Shown here: in pieces, positions 43,854-52,397 of the stretch | How the letters are laid out: the number at the start of each line of letters is the position of its first letter | Position numbering within the stretch: the stretch's first letter is position 1 | NCBI GenBank assembly: GCA_031291725.1 | Contig: JARLIM010000021.1 | Coordinates: 186,001-250,000, forward strand | Direction: 5' to 3' | Source of the DNA: Acetobacteraceae bacterium | GTDB lineage: Bacteria > Pseudomonadota > Alphaproteobacteria > Acetobacterales > Acetobacteraceae | DNA length: 64,000 nt | The notes under the pieces: generated by a model | The model's database searches: none | Told to the model about the DNA's origin: nothing | Seen by the model: only the letters and a program-made list of their open reading frames with translations | Program-made: the position numbers and the translations under genes

Positions 43854-44561
43854 ATGCAGGGATTGAAGGCGATTCTGTTCGACACGTTTGGCACGGTTGT
43901 CGATTGGCGCGGCAGCCTGATTGCCGAGCTGAGCGCCTTCGGGGCCGCGCGCGGGCTTGATGTCGATTGGACGGCGTTCGTCGATGCGTGGCGCGATGCC
44001 TATAAGCCGTCGATGGATCGGGTGCGCACGGGCGAAGTGCCGTGGACGATCCTGGATACGCTGCACCGCGAATCGCTGGAGATGCTGGTGACCAAATTCG
44101 GCATCGCCGGCCTGACCGACGATGATCTCGCCCATCTGACCAAGGGCTGGCACCGGCTGCATGGCTGGCCGGATTCGGTGGCCGGACTGACCCGTCTGAA
44201 GTCCAAATTCATCATCTCGCCGCTGTCCAACGGCAATGTGGCGCTGCTGGTGAACATGGCGAAATTCGCAGGCATTCCGTGGGACATGGTGTTCGGCTCG
44301 GAAATCCCGCGCGCCTACAAGCCCGATCCGCAGGTCTATCTCGGCGCGTGTTCCATGCTCGGCTGCATGCCGGGTGAGGTGATGATGGCCGCCGCCCACA
44401 ACTACGACCTCGCCGCCGCCCGCGCCCTGGGCATGCGCACCGGCTTCATCGCCCGCCCCACCGAATACGGCCCCAGACAGAGCAAGGATCTGCGGGCAGA
44501 AAGCGATTGGGATGTGATCGCAACGTCGATTGAGCATATGGCCGATCAATTGGGCTGTTGA
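43854..44561 (+). CDS. HAD-superfamily hydrolase, haloacid dehalogenase type II-like
   Basis: A 235-residue HAD hydrolase. Motif I is LFDTFGTVVDWRGS with nucleophile Asp10; motif II SPLSNGN; motif III Lys in RAYKPDPQVYLGA; motif IV AAHNYDLAAARALGMRTGFI. These, and the WRG segment, match 2-haloacid dehalogenases (type II), which hydrolyse L-2-haloacids; in many genomes proteins annotated thus act on other small phosphate or halide substrates. It lies 19 bp after the AsmA-like gene and is followed by the 125-bp tandem repeat, so its transcript likely ends there. Confidence 0.85.
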   Translation: MQGLKAILFDTFGTVVDWRGSLIAELSAFGAARGLDVDWTAFVDAWRDAYKPSMDRVRTGEVPWTILDTLHRESLEMLVTKFGIAGLTDDDLAHLTKGWHRLHGWPDSVAGLTRLKSKFIISPLSNGNVALLVNMAKFAGIPWDMVFGSEIPRAYKPDPQVYLGACSMLGCMPGEVMMAAAHNYDLAAARALGMRTGFIARPTEYGPRQSKDLRAESDWDVIATSIEHMADQLGC

Positions 44562-44585
44562 GAGAGCCGCCAATCATAGCTCCCC

Positions 44586-44879
44586 CGTCATGGCGCGCGC
44601 GTTGCCGCCATCCACCGCGATGCAGCCAAACCCCGCGATGGAGTGCGGCTCTACGTGCCGCAATGACGGTTTGAGGGGGCAAAGAGGCGAACCCCCAACC
44701 CTCATCCCCCCGTCATGGCGCGCGCGTTGCCGCCATCCACCGCGACGCCGCCAAACCCCGCGATGGATTGCGGCTCTACGTGCCGCAATGACGGTTTGAG
44801 GGGGCAAAGAGGCGAACCCCCAACCCTCATCCCCCCGTCATGGCGCGCGCGTTGCCGCCATCCACCGCGACGCCGCCAA
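44586..44879. repeat. 125-bp tandem repeat, two full copies plus a partial third
   Basis: The same CGTCATGGCG landmark occurs at 44586, 44711 and 44836, exactly 125 bp apart. Copies 1 and 2 differ at only a few positions; copy 3 stops matching after about 44 bp, within the 3' end of nnr. Each unit contains a short hairpin TGCGGC...GCCGCA and a terminal CCGTCAT/ATGACGG palindrome, so each could fold as a REP-like structure. Minus-strand reading of copy 3 encodes the last residues of Nnr. No coding role seen for the rest. Confidence 0.85.
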
Positions 44880-46317
44880 CCCCCGCCAGCACAGCCGGAA
44901 GCAACCCCGGTAAATCCTCGGCGATCAGCCCCACCCCGAAGCGCTGTGCCGCTGCCCCGTGCAGCCATGCGGCGGCGCAGGCGGCTTCGAAGGCGGGCAT
45001 GCCTTGAGCGAGCAGGCCGGTGATCATCCCGGCCAACACGTCACCGCTGCCGCCGGTGGCAAGCGTCGGCGGTGCGTTGGCATTGATCGCCGCGCGCCCA
45101 TCGGGGGCGGCGATCACCGTATCTGACCCCTTGAGCAACACCACCGCCCCGGATTGCGCCGCCGCCCTGCGCGCGCGGCTGAGTTTGTCGCCGGTGGCGG
45201 TGAACAGCCGGGCGAATTCGCCCTCATGCGGGGTCAGCACGCAGGGGCCGGCAATGGCGGCGAACAGCCGGGCGGGATCGGCGGCAAAGCTGGTGATGGC
45301 GTCGGCATCGATCGTCATCGCGCGGCCCGTGGCAAGACTGGCCAGAACGGCCTCCCGCGTCGCCTCCCCCACACCGGCGCCGGGGCCGATCAGGATGGCG
45401 TTGCGGCGGGGATCGGCCAACAGGGCTGTGAAATCGGCCAGATCATCCATCGGCTGCACCATCGCCGAGAGCAAATGGGCCGCATAGACGCTCCACGCCG
45501 CCCGTGGGGCCGCCACCGTCAGCAGACCGGCGCCCACCCGCATCGCCGCCAGCGCCGACAGACGGGCCGCCCCCGTCAGGATCGCGCCGCCCCAGATCAG
45601 CGCATGGCCACGATGGAATTTGTTGCTCGTCGCCCGCAGGCTGGGCATGGCCGCGCGCCACAGACCGGGGGCGTTTTCCCAACAGCGTGCCTGGCTGTGC
45701 GCCAGCAGCGCGGTGGGAATGCCGATATCGGCCAACACCACTTCGCCGCACAACTCCCGCCCTGGCTGCAACACATGACCCGGCTTTTTGCGAAAGAATG
45801 TCACCGTCAGCCGTGCGGGCGCTGTCACGCCGCGCAGCTGTCCGGTGGCACCATCAAGGCCGCTTGGCACGTCAACCGCGCAGATATCCACGCCGCGTGC
45901 GATCAGCAGCGAAATCGTCACCGCCGCATCGCCGTCGATGTCGCGCGACAGCCCGGCACCAAACAGCGCATCGATCACCAGCGGCGAATCGTCGAGCATG
46001 TCGGGCGAAAACGGCTCGATCTTTCCACGCCACAGCGCCGCGTGCTGTCCGGCATCGCCGCCCGGCATCGCGCCGTTCAGCGCCAGCCGCACCGGCCAGC
46101 CGGCCTGCGCCAGCCGTCGCGCGGCCACGAAGCCGTCACCGCCATTATTGCCGGGACCGCAGAGCACCAGCGTCGGTCGCAGGCGCCAGCGCGCCATCAC
46201 GGCAGCGGCCACCGCCCGCCCGGCATGGTCCATCAGCACCGCACCGGGAATGCCCGCCGCCATAGCCGCCCGGTCCATCCCGGCCATCTCGGTGGGGGTG
46301 AGCAGCGTGGTGTCCAT
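44827..46317 (-). CDS. nnr: Bifunctional NAD(P)H-hydrate epimerase / ADP-dependent dehydratase
   Basis: A 496-residue repair enzyme for damaged (hydrated) NAD(P)H. N-terminal YjeF-N epimerase domain (about 1-210): LCGPGNNGGDGFVAARRLAQAGW, PLVIDALFGAGLSRDIDG, CAVDVPSGLDGATG. C-terminal ribokinase-like dehydratase domain: FHRGHALIWGGA, GPGAGVGEATRE, LTPHEGEFARLF, VLLKGSDTVIAAPDG, ATGGSGDVLAGMITGLLAQG. The last 18 or so residues (GVGGVAVDGGNARAMTGG) are encoded by the third tandem-repeat copy, so the original stop seems to have been replaced by repeat DNA. Its start overlaps the stop of the FadR-type regulator gene by one base. Confidence 0.93.
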   Translation of the reverse strand: MDTTLLTPTEMAGMDRAAMAAGIPGAVLMDHAGRAVAAAVMARWRLRPTLVLCGPGNNGGDGFVAARRLAQAGWPVRLALNGAMPGGDAGQHAALWRGKIEPFSPDMLDDSPLVIDALFGAGLSRDIDGDAAVTISLLIARGVDICAVDVPSGLDGATGQLRGVTAPARLTVTFFRKKPGHVLQPGRELCGEVVLADIGIPTALLAHSQARCWENAPGLWRAAMPSLRATSNKFHRGHALIWGGAILTGAARLSALAAMRVGAGLLTVAAPRAAWSVYAAHLLSAMVQPMDDLADFTALLADPRRNAILIGPGAGVGEATREAVLASLATGRAMTIDADAITSFAADPARLFAAIAGPCVLTPHEGEFARLFTATGDKLSRARRAAAQSGAVVLLKGSDTVIAAPDGRAAINANAPPTLATGGSGDVLAGMITGLLAQGMPAFEAACAAAWLHGAAAQRFGVGLIAEDLPGLLPAVLAGVGGVAVDGGNARAMTGG

Positions 46318-47090
46318 CAGTTTTTCCCGGACCAGACGATATCCTGCCGGTCGATACGCCGCAGCGAGGTGGCCAGACGGATGTCATCGAGGCGAATTTC
46401 CTCAATGGTCGCCTGGGTGAAGCGGACATGCGCGGCAGCGGCCTTTTCCGCCACCTTCTGATCGCCGGCAATCACCGCCTCGCCAATCGCCACATGCTGG
46501 GCCAACAACGCCTCCCGCACCCCGGCGCGTCGATAGAGCTGTTCGCGATTGTAGAAGATGTTCTTGCGCATCAACTCAGACAGCACCCGCATGATGTGCA
46601 ACAGCATCACATTGTGAGAGGCTTCATAGATCAGGCCATGCAGGGTCACATCGCAATCCGCCTCATCGGTCGGATCCTCCGCGCGATGGGCGATCTTCAT
46701 CCGTTCCAGACAGGCGGCAATGGCACTGCGATCCAAATCGGTGGCGCGGCGGGCGGCGAAGACGGTGGCTTGGGGTTCCAGCGTCAGCCGATATTCGAAA
46801 TAATCCGCCGCCACCCGCTCATCATCGGCCAGCAACGCCTCCAACGGATCGGACAGCCCCTTGAGGAAACGGGCGACAACCGTGCCGGAGCGCGTGGTGA
46901 TCAGAAGCCCCTTCTGTTCGAGGATCGCCAGCCCCTCCCGCAGGGACGGCCGTGAAACACCCAGCGTTTCGGCCAATTCCCGCTCGGCGATCAGCTTCTC
47001 CCCCGGACGCAGAACGCCCTCCAGGATCATCGTTTGCATGCGCTCGGCAATCGTCTCAGCCAAACGAACGGGGCGGATTGGGTCGGCCAA
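46317..47090 (-). CDS. lldR: FadR-subfamily GntR regulator (LldR-like, probable lactate repressor)
   Basis: A 257-residue GntR-family regulator. N-terminal winged helix: RLAETIAERMQTMILEGVLRPGEKLIAERELAETLGVSRPSLREGLAILEQKGLLITTRSGTVV. C-terminal all-helical FCD effector domain with metal/ligand residues in DCDVTLHGLIYEASHN and VGEALLAQHVAIGEAVIAGD-like helices. It faces lutABC-lldP divergently, with a TGGT-N3-ACCA palindrome between, which is the standard FadR-family operator, so L-lactate is the likely inducer. Start: TTG 47090 is preferred because GAGGA lies 7 nt upstream; ATG 47114 in frame is an alternative. Confidence 0.85.
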   Translation of the reverse strand: MADPIRPVRLAETIAERMQTMILEGVLRPGEKLIAERELAETLGVSRPSLREGLAILEQKGLLITTRSGTVVARFLKGLSDPLEALLADDERVAADYFEYRLTLEPQATVFAARRATDLDRSAIAACLERMKIAHRAEDPTDEADCDVTLHGLIYEASHNVMLLHIMRVLSELMRKNIFYNREQLYRRAGVREALLAQHVAIGEAVIAGDQKVAEKAAAAHVRFTQATIEEIRLDDIRLATSLRRIDRQDIVWSGKN

Positions 47091-47136
47091 TGGGGTTCCT
47101 CGGCATGTTCTCATTCTTGGTATGGGGAGTGGACCA

Positions 47137-47147
47137 TGGTTTCACCA
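47137..47147. promoter_or_regulatory. Operator candidate TGGT-N3-ACCA for the FadR-type regulator
   Basis: TGGTTTCACCA is a perfect palindrome matching the TGGT-N3-ACCA core bound by FadR/LldR-type GntR proteins. It lies between the divergent regulator and lutA; a further TTGG/CCAA pair is at about 47177-47197. Confidence 0.65.
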
Positions 47148-47190
47148 GATTTGGGAATAAAGGATTCCATGCGGCGTTGGTAAAATTATC

Positions 47191-47218
47191 TTGCCAATTA
47201 TCGTTTGGTTATTATACA
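47191..47218 (+). promoter_or_regulatory. Candidate lutA promoter
   Basis: A -35-like TTGCCA (47191-47196), 16-bp spacer and a -10-like TATACA (47213-47218) lie about 70 bp upstream of the lutA start, with the operator candidates upstream of and overlapping it. Confidence 0.45.
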
Positions 47219-47288
47219 TGCGCAACTCATGGTCGCAATCGTCGGCCAGACCAAGAACATCGCCCTGAGCGCCAGGGGGAGGAAAAAC

Positions 47289-48062
47289 GTGTCCGTCACC
47301 AGCATCGACACTCCGCGCGTCGGCCTGTTTGTCACCTGTCTGGTGGACGCCATGCGGCCGCGCATCGGCTTTGCCGCCATCGCCCTGCTGGAAGCCGCAG
47401 GCTGCGTGGTCGATATCCCCCAGCGCCAGACCTGCTGCGGCCAACCGGCGCTGAATTCCGGCGACCATGACGGCACGGTGGCCATCGCCCAGCAGACCAT
47501 TGCGCTGCTGGAGGGCTATGATCACGTCGTCATCCCCTCCGGCTCCTGTGCGGCGACGATCTGCGGGCATTATCCGGAGCTGTTTCCAGTGGGCTCGCCC
47601 TGGTACGAGCGCGCCTCGGCTCTGGCGGGCAAGACGTTCGAGTTGATCAGCTATTTGGCCGATATCCGCCATTGGAGCCCCGATCGCGTGGCATTGGCCG
47701 CACATGCCACCTATCACGACAGCTGCTCCGGCCTGCGCGAACTCGGCATCAAGGCCCAGCCGCGCCGTTTGCTGGCCGGTGTCGCGGGGCTGAGCATCAC
47801 CGAGATGGAAGGGGCGGAGACGTGCTGCGGGTTCGGCGGCACGTTTTGTGTGAAATACCCATCGATTTCCAACGCCATCGTCGATGAGAAGGCCAGCCAC
47901 GTGACGGCCTCTGGCGCGGGCTTGCTGCTCGGTGGCGATCTTGGCTGCCTGATGAACATGGCGGGCAAGCTGCACCGCAGCGGCTCCCCCGTGCGCGCCT
48001 TTCACGCCGCCGAAGTGCTGGCCGGCATGGCCGATGGCCCGGCGATCGGAGAGGAGCCATGA
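47289..48062 (+). CDS. lutA: L-lactate utilization protein LutA (CCG domain Fe-S protein)
   Basis: A 257-residue subunit of the LutABC L-lactate oxidase-type complex that converts L-lactate to pyruvate. Seen: FVTCLVDAMRP, QRQTCCGQPALNSGD (first CCG motif), HATYHDSCSGLRELGIK and GAETCCGFGGTFCVKYPSIS (second CCG motif), the two Cys-rich repeats that bind iron-sulfur or heterodisulfide-type cofactors. Start: GTG 47289, with GGGGGAGG 6 nt before; a longer frame from 47205 would add a non-conserved N-terminus. It overlaps lutB by 4 bp. Confidence 0.93.
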   Translation: MSVTSIDTPRVGLFVTCLVDAMRPRIGFAAIALLEAAGCVVDIPQRQTCCGQPALNSGDHDGTVAIAQQTIALLEGYDHVVIPSGSCAATICGHYPELFPVGSPWYERASALAGKTFELISYLADIRHWSPDRVALAAHATYHDSCSGLRELGIKAQPRRLLAGVAGLSITEMEGAETCCGFGGTFCVKYPSISNAIVDEKASHVTASGAGLLLGGDLGCLMNMAGKLHRSGSPVRAFHAAEVLAGMADGPAIGEEP

Positions 48063-49459
48063 GCACCGCCTTCACCGCCCGCGTCGACGCGGCGCTGGCA
48101 GACCGCACGCTCAAGATCGCCATCGACCGCACCACCGGCACCGCGCGCTCCAAACGGGCCGCCGCCGTCGCCGCATGGCCGCACTTCCAGCAGGCGCGCG
48201 CGCTGGGGCGGGATATCAAGGCGCATGTCACCGCCAATCTGGCGCATTACCTTGCCGAATTCGAACGCAACGCCATCGCGTCCGGCGCGCAGGTGCATTG
48301 GGCGCGCAATGCCGAGGAAGCCTGCGAGATTGTCATCGGCCTGTGTCGCCAGGCCGGTGCGCGCAGCGTCACGCGGGCGAAATCGATGCTCGGCGAGGAG
48401 ATCGGCCTGCCGCACGCCCTGGCCGAGGCCGGGATCGAACGGGTGGAGACCGATCTGGCCGAGCACATCGTGCAACTGGCCGGCGATACGCCGTCGCACA
48501 TCGTCTGGCCCGCCCTGCACAAAACCCGCGAGCAGGTGGGCGAGCTGTTTCGCGCCAACCACGCCGATCCCGGAGCACTGGCCAGCGTCGAAGCGATGGT
48601 GGGCAGTGCGCGGCGGCAGTTGCGGGCGAAATTCATGGCGGCCGATGTGGGCATTTCGGGCGCGAATTTCCTCATCGCCGATACGGGTGCCATCTGCACC
48701 GTCACCAATGAGGGCAACGCCGAACTGACCACCACGCCGCCGCGCGTGCACATCGTCACCGCCGGGATCGAGAAGCTGGTGCCGAGCCTGTCGCATGCGA
48801 TGAGCCTGCTGCGGCTGCTGGTGCGCTCGGCGACCGGTGCCGAACTGACGCAATACACCACCTTCCATTGCGGCCCGAAGCGGGCGGGCGATGCGGATGG
48901 GCCGCAGGCGTTTCACATCGTGCTGGTCGATAACGGCCGCAGCAAAATGCTCACCGACGGCTTGGCGGAGATGTTGAGCTGCCTGCGCTGTGGGGCCTGT
49001 CTGAACCATTGCGTCGTCTATCGCCACATCGGCGGCCACGCCTATGGCGGCACCTATCCGGGGCCGATGGGCTCGGTGCTGACGCCGGTGCTGGACGGGT
49101 TGGAAACATCCAACGATCTGCCGAAAGCCTGCACGCTGAACGGACAGTGCCAGGAGGTCTGCCCGGTGATGATCCCGCTGCCCACCTTGCTGCGCGGCTG
49201 GCGGGATCGGTCTTGGCGCGAGGGGCTGGAGCCCGCCACGGTGCGCGGCGCGGTGTGGGCGTGGCGCTTGATGGTGATGCGGCCCGGCCTGTATCGCCTC
49301 GCCACCCGCATCGCCGTGCCGATGATGCGGCTGTTCGCGCGGCGTGGCTGGATTGCCGCGATGCCGCTGGCGGGCGGATGGACGCGGCATCGGGATTTCC
49401 CGGCACCGGCCAGACAAACCTTCATGGACCAGATCCGTCAGCAGCGGGGCCAATCATGA
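48059..49459 (+). CDS. lutB: L-lactate utilization protein LutB (Fe-S electron transfer subunit)
   Basis: A 466-residue LutB. Seen: N-terminal LUD domain (AGARSVTRAKSMLGEEIGLPHALAEAGIERVETDLAEHIVQL), then a ferredoxin-like pair of cluster motifs: CLRCGACLNHCVVYRHIGGH and LNGQCQEVCPVMIPL, typical of the [4Fe-4S] centres passing electrons from lactate. The C-terminal half is helical and partly hydrophobic, suggesting membrane contact. Overlaps lutA (ATGA) and lutC (ATGA), which enforces equal translation of the three subunits. Confidence 0.95.
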   Translation: MSTAFTARVDAALADRTLKIAIDRTTGTARSKRAAAVAAWPHFQQARALGRDIKAHVTANLAHYLAEFERNAIASGAQVHWARNAEEACEIVIGLCRQAGARSVTRAKSMLGEEIGLPHALAEAGIERVETDLAEHIVQLAGDTPSHIVWPALHKTREQVGELFRANHADPGALASVEAMVGSARRQLRAKFMAADVGISGANFLIADTGAICTVTNEGNAELTTTPPRVHIVTAGIEKLVPSLSHAMSLLRLLVRSATGAELTQYTTFHCGPKRAGDADGPQAFHIVLVDNGRSKMLTDGLAEMLSCLRCGACLNHCVVYRHIGGHAYGGTYPGPMGSVLTPVLDGLETSNDLPKACTLNGQCQEVCPVMIPLPTLLRGWRDRSWREGLEPATVRGAVWAWRLMVMRPGLYRLATRIAVPMMRLFARRGWIAAMPLAGGWTRHRDFPAPARQTFMDQIRQQRGQS

Positions 49460-50100
49460 CCGACGCACGCAGCGCGATTTTCGCCGCCATCGCCACCCCC
49501 TCCCGCCCGCCGGCCGACATCGCCCGCGCGGCATCGGCTCTGTTGGCGCGGGTGCCCGCGTTGCGGCCGGATCGGGTGGGCGACGATGTGGCCGCGGCCT
49601 TCTTCGCCCGCGTCACCGGCCCGGCGATCGGGGCGAGCGGGGCCAAGGTGGCGTCGCTGTCCGACGTGCCGGGGGCGGTCGGCGCCTATCTCGCCGCCCA
49701 TGATCTGGCCGCCCGCGTGGCGGTGCAGCCGCATCCCGCCCTGTTGGACCTGCCCTGGCGGGACATCGTCGCCCATCGCGACATCGCCGTCGATGAACCG
49801 GTCGCGATCGGCATCGCCGATTATGCGGTGGCCGAGACCGGATCGCTGGTCTTCCGCTCCGGTGCCCACACCCCCACGCTGTTCGCCTTCCTGCCGCTGC
49901 ATCACATCGTCGTCGTGCGGGCGGACGGCGTGATGGCGTGGCTGGAAGATTGCGCCGCCGCCGAATCCCGCCTGCCGGCACCGCGCAATCTCAACCTCGT
50001 CACCGGCGCCAGCGGCACCACCGACATCGAAGGCGCACTGGTCCGGGGCGCGCACGGGCCGGGCTATCTGCACGTCATCCTCGTTCAATCCCCCCTCTAA
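49456..50100 (+). CDS. lutC: L-lactate utilization protein LutC (LUD domain)
   Basis: A 214-residue LUD-domain protein. Seen: VDEPVAIGIADYAVAETGSLVFRSGAHTPTLFAFLPLHHIVVVRADGVMAWLED, and the closing NLVTGASGTTDIEGALVRGAHGPGYLHVILV with the conserved GPSRTADIE-like motif here in the form GASGTTDIE, and G-x-HGP. It starts inside the lutB stop (ATGA). The N-terminus is rather Ala/Pro-rich (PSRPPADIARAASALLARVP). A lactate permease follows 15 bp downstream. Confidence 0.93.
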   Translation: MTDARSAIFAAIATPSRPPADIARAASALLARVPALRPDRVGDDVAAAFFARVTGPAIGASGAKVASLSDVPGAVGAYLAAHDLAARVAVQPHPALLDLPWRDIVAHRDIAVDEPVAIGIADYAVAETGSLVFRSGAHTPTLFAFLPLHHIVVVRADGVMAWLEDCAAAESRLPAPRNLNLVTGASGTTDIEGALVRGAHGPGYLHVILVQSPL

Positions 50101-50115
50101 CCAAGAAGTCCCCCT

Positions 50116-51747
50116 ATGTTTCAACAACTTCTGACACCCGTGGGCGGCTCGCTGTCGCTCTCGTTCCTGGTGGCGGTGCTGCCTGTCGTGGCGGTGCTGG
50201 TGCTGCTGGGCGTCTTCCGTCGCCCGGCATGGCAGGCGGCCCTGATGGGGCTGATCATTGCCCTGATCGTCTCGGTCACCGCGTGGCAGATGCCGGTGGG
50301 GCTGGCGGTGAATGCGGTGGTCAACGGCGCGGTGTTCGCGGTGTGGCCGGTGATGTGGATCGTGGTCAACGCGCTGCTGCTGTACAACATCGCCGTGACA
50401 TCCGGCCGGTTCGATGCCTTCCGCGTCTGGGTGATCGACCATCTGCCCAATGACCGCCGCGTGGTGCTGGTGGTGATCGGCTTCTGCTTCGGCGCATTGC
50501 TGGAAGGTGTGTCCGGCTTCGGCACGCCGGTGGCCATCACCTCCTCGCTGCTGATCCTGGTGGGCTTCGATCCGCTGGAAGCCTTGGTGTTCGTGTTGAT
50601 CTTCAACACCGCCCCGGTGGCCTTCGGGGCCCTCGGCGCCCCGGTGACGGTGCTCGGCGCCGTCACCGGCCTGCCCGCCTCTGCGCTCGGTGCGATGATC
50701 GGGCGGCAATTGCCGGTGCTGGCGCTGTTCCTGCCATTCTATGTGATGGCGGTCTATGGCGGTCTGCGCTCGGTGAAGGCGTTGTGGCCGGTGCTGCTGG
50801 TGGCCGGCGGCTGCTTTGCGGTGTCGCAATTCGTCGCCTCCAACCTGCTCGATTACGCGCTGACCGACGTTCTGGCCTCGCTCGGCTCGCTGATTGGCAC
50901 GCTGGTGTTCCTGCAATTCTGGAAGCCCGCCCCGGACGCCGAATTCGCCATCGCCAAAACCACGTTGGACGCCGAGCGCGCCAGCACGGCGGCCGGTGTA
51001 AACTCGGTGCCGTCATGGCAGGGCTGGCTGCCCTGGCTGATCGTGTCGGCGATTGTGATCGTCTGGACGCATTTCAAATGGTTCGCCATCGGTCAGCAGG
51101 CAATCGACTGGCCCGGCCTGCACAATGCCATCTCGATCACATTGTATGGCGGCAAGCCCTATGCGGCGGTGTGGGTGTTCCAGCCGCTGGGCACCGGCAC
51201 GGCCATTCTGCTCGCCTGCGTGATCACCGCGCTGATCGTGCGGCTGTCGGTGGCCGATTTCATCGGCTGCATCGGCCGCACCATCAAACAGGCCTGGCTT
51301 GCGGTGGTGACGGTGATGTTGATTGTCGGTCTGGCCTATCTGCTCAACTATTCCGGTCTTGCCTACACGCTGGGCAAGGCGGTGGCCTCGACCGGGTTGT
51401 TCTTCATCGTGCTCTCGCCGTTCCTGGGCTGGATCGCGGTGATGCTCTCGGGCTCCGACACCTCGGGCAATGCGCTGTTCGGCAATTTGCAGGTGGTCGC
51501 GGCGCGGCAGCTCAGCCTCAACCCGGTGCTGTTCGCGGCCACGAACTCCTCGGGCGGTGTGATGGGCAAGATGATCTCGCCGCAGAACATCGCCACCGGC
51601 GTGTCGGTGACGAACCTCAAAGGCCAGGAAGGCGTGGTGTTCGCGCGCACCTTCTGGCACTCGGTGGTGCTGTCGTTGATCCTGGTGGTGCTGGTGATCA
51701 TCCAGCAATTCCTGATCCCGTGGATCATCCCGGTCGTCGCAGGCTGA
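50116..51747 (+). CDS. lldP: L-lactate permease (LctP family)
   Basis: A 543-residue inner-membrane transporter of the LctP family, importing L-lactate (some also glycolate) with protons. Seen: about 12-14 hydrophobic helices, GFCFGALLEGVSGFGTPVAITSSLLILVGFDPLEAL, the AFGALGAPVTVLGAVTGLP motif, and LSGSDTSGNALFGNLQ with NSSGGVMGKMISPQNIATG. The last three are strong LctP signatures. It is the final gene of the lutABC-lldP operon, with a perfect GC-hairpin terminator 10 bp after its stop. Co-location with lutABC defines a complete uptake-and-oxidation unit. Confidence 0.95.
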   Translation: MFQQLLTPVGGSLSLSFLVAVLPVVAVLVLLGVFRRPAWQAALMGLIIALIVSVTAWQMPVGLAVNAVVNGAVFAVWPVMWIVVNALLLYNIAVTSGRFDAFRVWVIDHLPNDRRVVLVVIGFCFGALLEGVSGFGTPVAITSSLLILVGFDPLEALVFVLIFNTAPVAFGALGAPVTVLGAVTGLPASALGAMIGRQLPVLALFLPFYVMAVYGGLRSVKALWPVLLVAGGCFAVSQFVASNLLDYALTDVLASLGSLIGTLVFLQFWKPAPDAEFAIAKTTLDAERASTAAGVNSVPSWQGWLPWLIVSAIVIVWTHFKWFAIGQQAIDWPGLHNAISITLYGGKPYAAVWVFQPLGTGTAILLACVITALIVRLSVADFIGCIGRTIKQAWLAVVTVMLIVGLAYLLNYSGLAYTLGKAVASTGLFFIVLSPFLGWIAVMLSGSDTSGNALFGNLQVVAARQLSLNPVLFAATNSSGGVMGKMISPQNIATGVSVTNLKGQEGVVFARTFWHSVVLSLILVVLVIIQQFLIPWIIPVVAG

Positions 51748-51756
51748 AATACCCAA

Positions 51757-51786
51757 CCGGCCCCGTGTGATGCGGGGCCGGGTTTT
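51757..51786 (+). terminator. Rho-independent terminator after lldP
   Basis: Perfect 9-bp arms CCGGCCCCG (51757-51765) and CGGGGCCGG (51773-51781), 7-nt loop TGTGATG, followed by GTTTTG. It can also serve the convergent MarR gene whose stop is at 51798. Confidence 0.85.
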
Positions 51787-51797
51787 GTCTGGGCGGG

Positions 51798-52262
51798 CTA
51801 TGCGCTCGCCGACACCCGCAGCAGCAATTTGAGCAGCACCGCGCGCTCCTCCACGGTGAGCATCTCCACCGCCCGGTCTTCCAGGGTGCGGATTTGCGGA
51901 TCGACCTCCTGAAACAACGCCTCGCCCTTCTCTGAAAGCCGGATCAGCGCGGCCCGGCGCTCACCGGGGTCGGCGACGCGGACGATCAACCCGTCTTGTT
52001 CGAACTGCGTCAGCAGGGCCGCGAGGTTGGACGGTTTGACGCGCAAGGCATCGGCAATCTGGCCGGGGCGGCTGTCCGGGTTGTCGTGCAGAACCGCCAG
52101 CAGCGAATAGCGCGCCGGCGTGAGCGCATTATCGGCCTGGGATTCGTGGAAGGCCTCGTAGATCTTCAGCTGCGCCAACCGCACCAGAAATCCGGTCATG
52201 CTTTCAAGCCGCTGCAAATCGATGCGGCCGGCGACGGTCTGGGTGGAATCGGATGGCGACAT
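51798..52262 (-). CDS. MarR family regulator of the hydroxycinnamate cluster (inferred)
   Basis: A 154-residue MarR-type winged-helix repressor. Seen: LTPARYSLLAVLHDNPDSRPGQIADALRVKPSNLAALLTQFEQDGLIVRVADPGERRAALIRLSEKGEALF, containing the recognition helix and wing (DPGERRAALIRL). It is transcribed away from the crotonase/acyl-CoA-ligase operon, with 135 bp between starts. MarR proteins in this context (FerC, CouR) bind hydroxycinnamoyl-CoA thioesters and release DNA, so the same mechanism is likely. The palindrome over the operon's -10 is the probable target. Confidence 0.87.
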   Translation of the reverse strand: MSPSDSTQTVAGRIDLQRLESMTGFLVRLAQLKIYEAFHESQADNALTPARYSLLAVLHDNPDSRPGQIADALRVKPSNLAALLTQFEQDGLIVRVADPGERRAALIRLSEKGEALFQEVDPQIRTLEDRAVEMLTVEERAVLLKLLLRVSASA

Positions 52263-52324
52263 GCTCTGGCTCTATGCCCTGCCCGCCTCCTGCGCAAGCG
52301 GATTTGCGGCCGATCACGGAATGC

Positions 52325-52361
52325 TTGACAGCGTGAGATGAGACTTGCTTATGTTTCATAA
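52325..52361 (+). promoter_or_regulatory. Promoter with overlapping MarR-type operator
   Basis: A consensus -35 TTGACA (52325-52330), 18-bp spacer and -10 TTATGT (52349-52354). A palindrome TTATG-TTT-CATAA (52349-52361) lies directly on the -10. This layout (operator on the -10, facing the divergent marR gene) is typical of repression by MarR proteins; downstream the GTG of the crotonase gene is at 52398. Confidence 0.65.
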
Positions 52362-52397
52362 CAAAATTCACCCCATCCGATTGGGGCAGGAGGACAC

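Noticed and set aside
44586-44879. Possible CRISPR array
   Set aside because: The units are directly abutting 125-bp copies without spacers, and no cas gene is near.
44574-44968. Short frames within the 125-bp repeats
   Set aside because: They repeat with the DNA unit and have no independent start signals; treated as repeat DNA.
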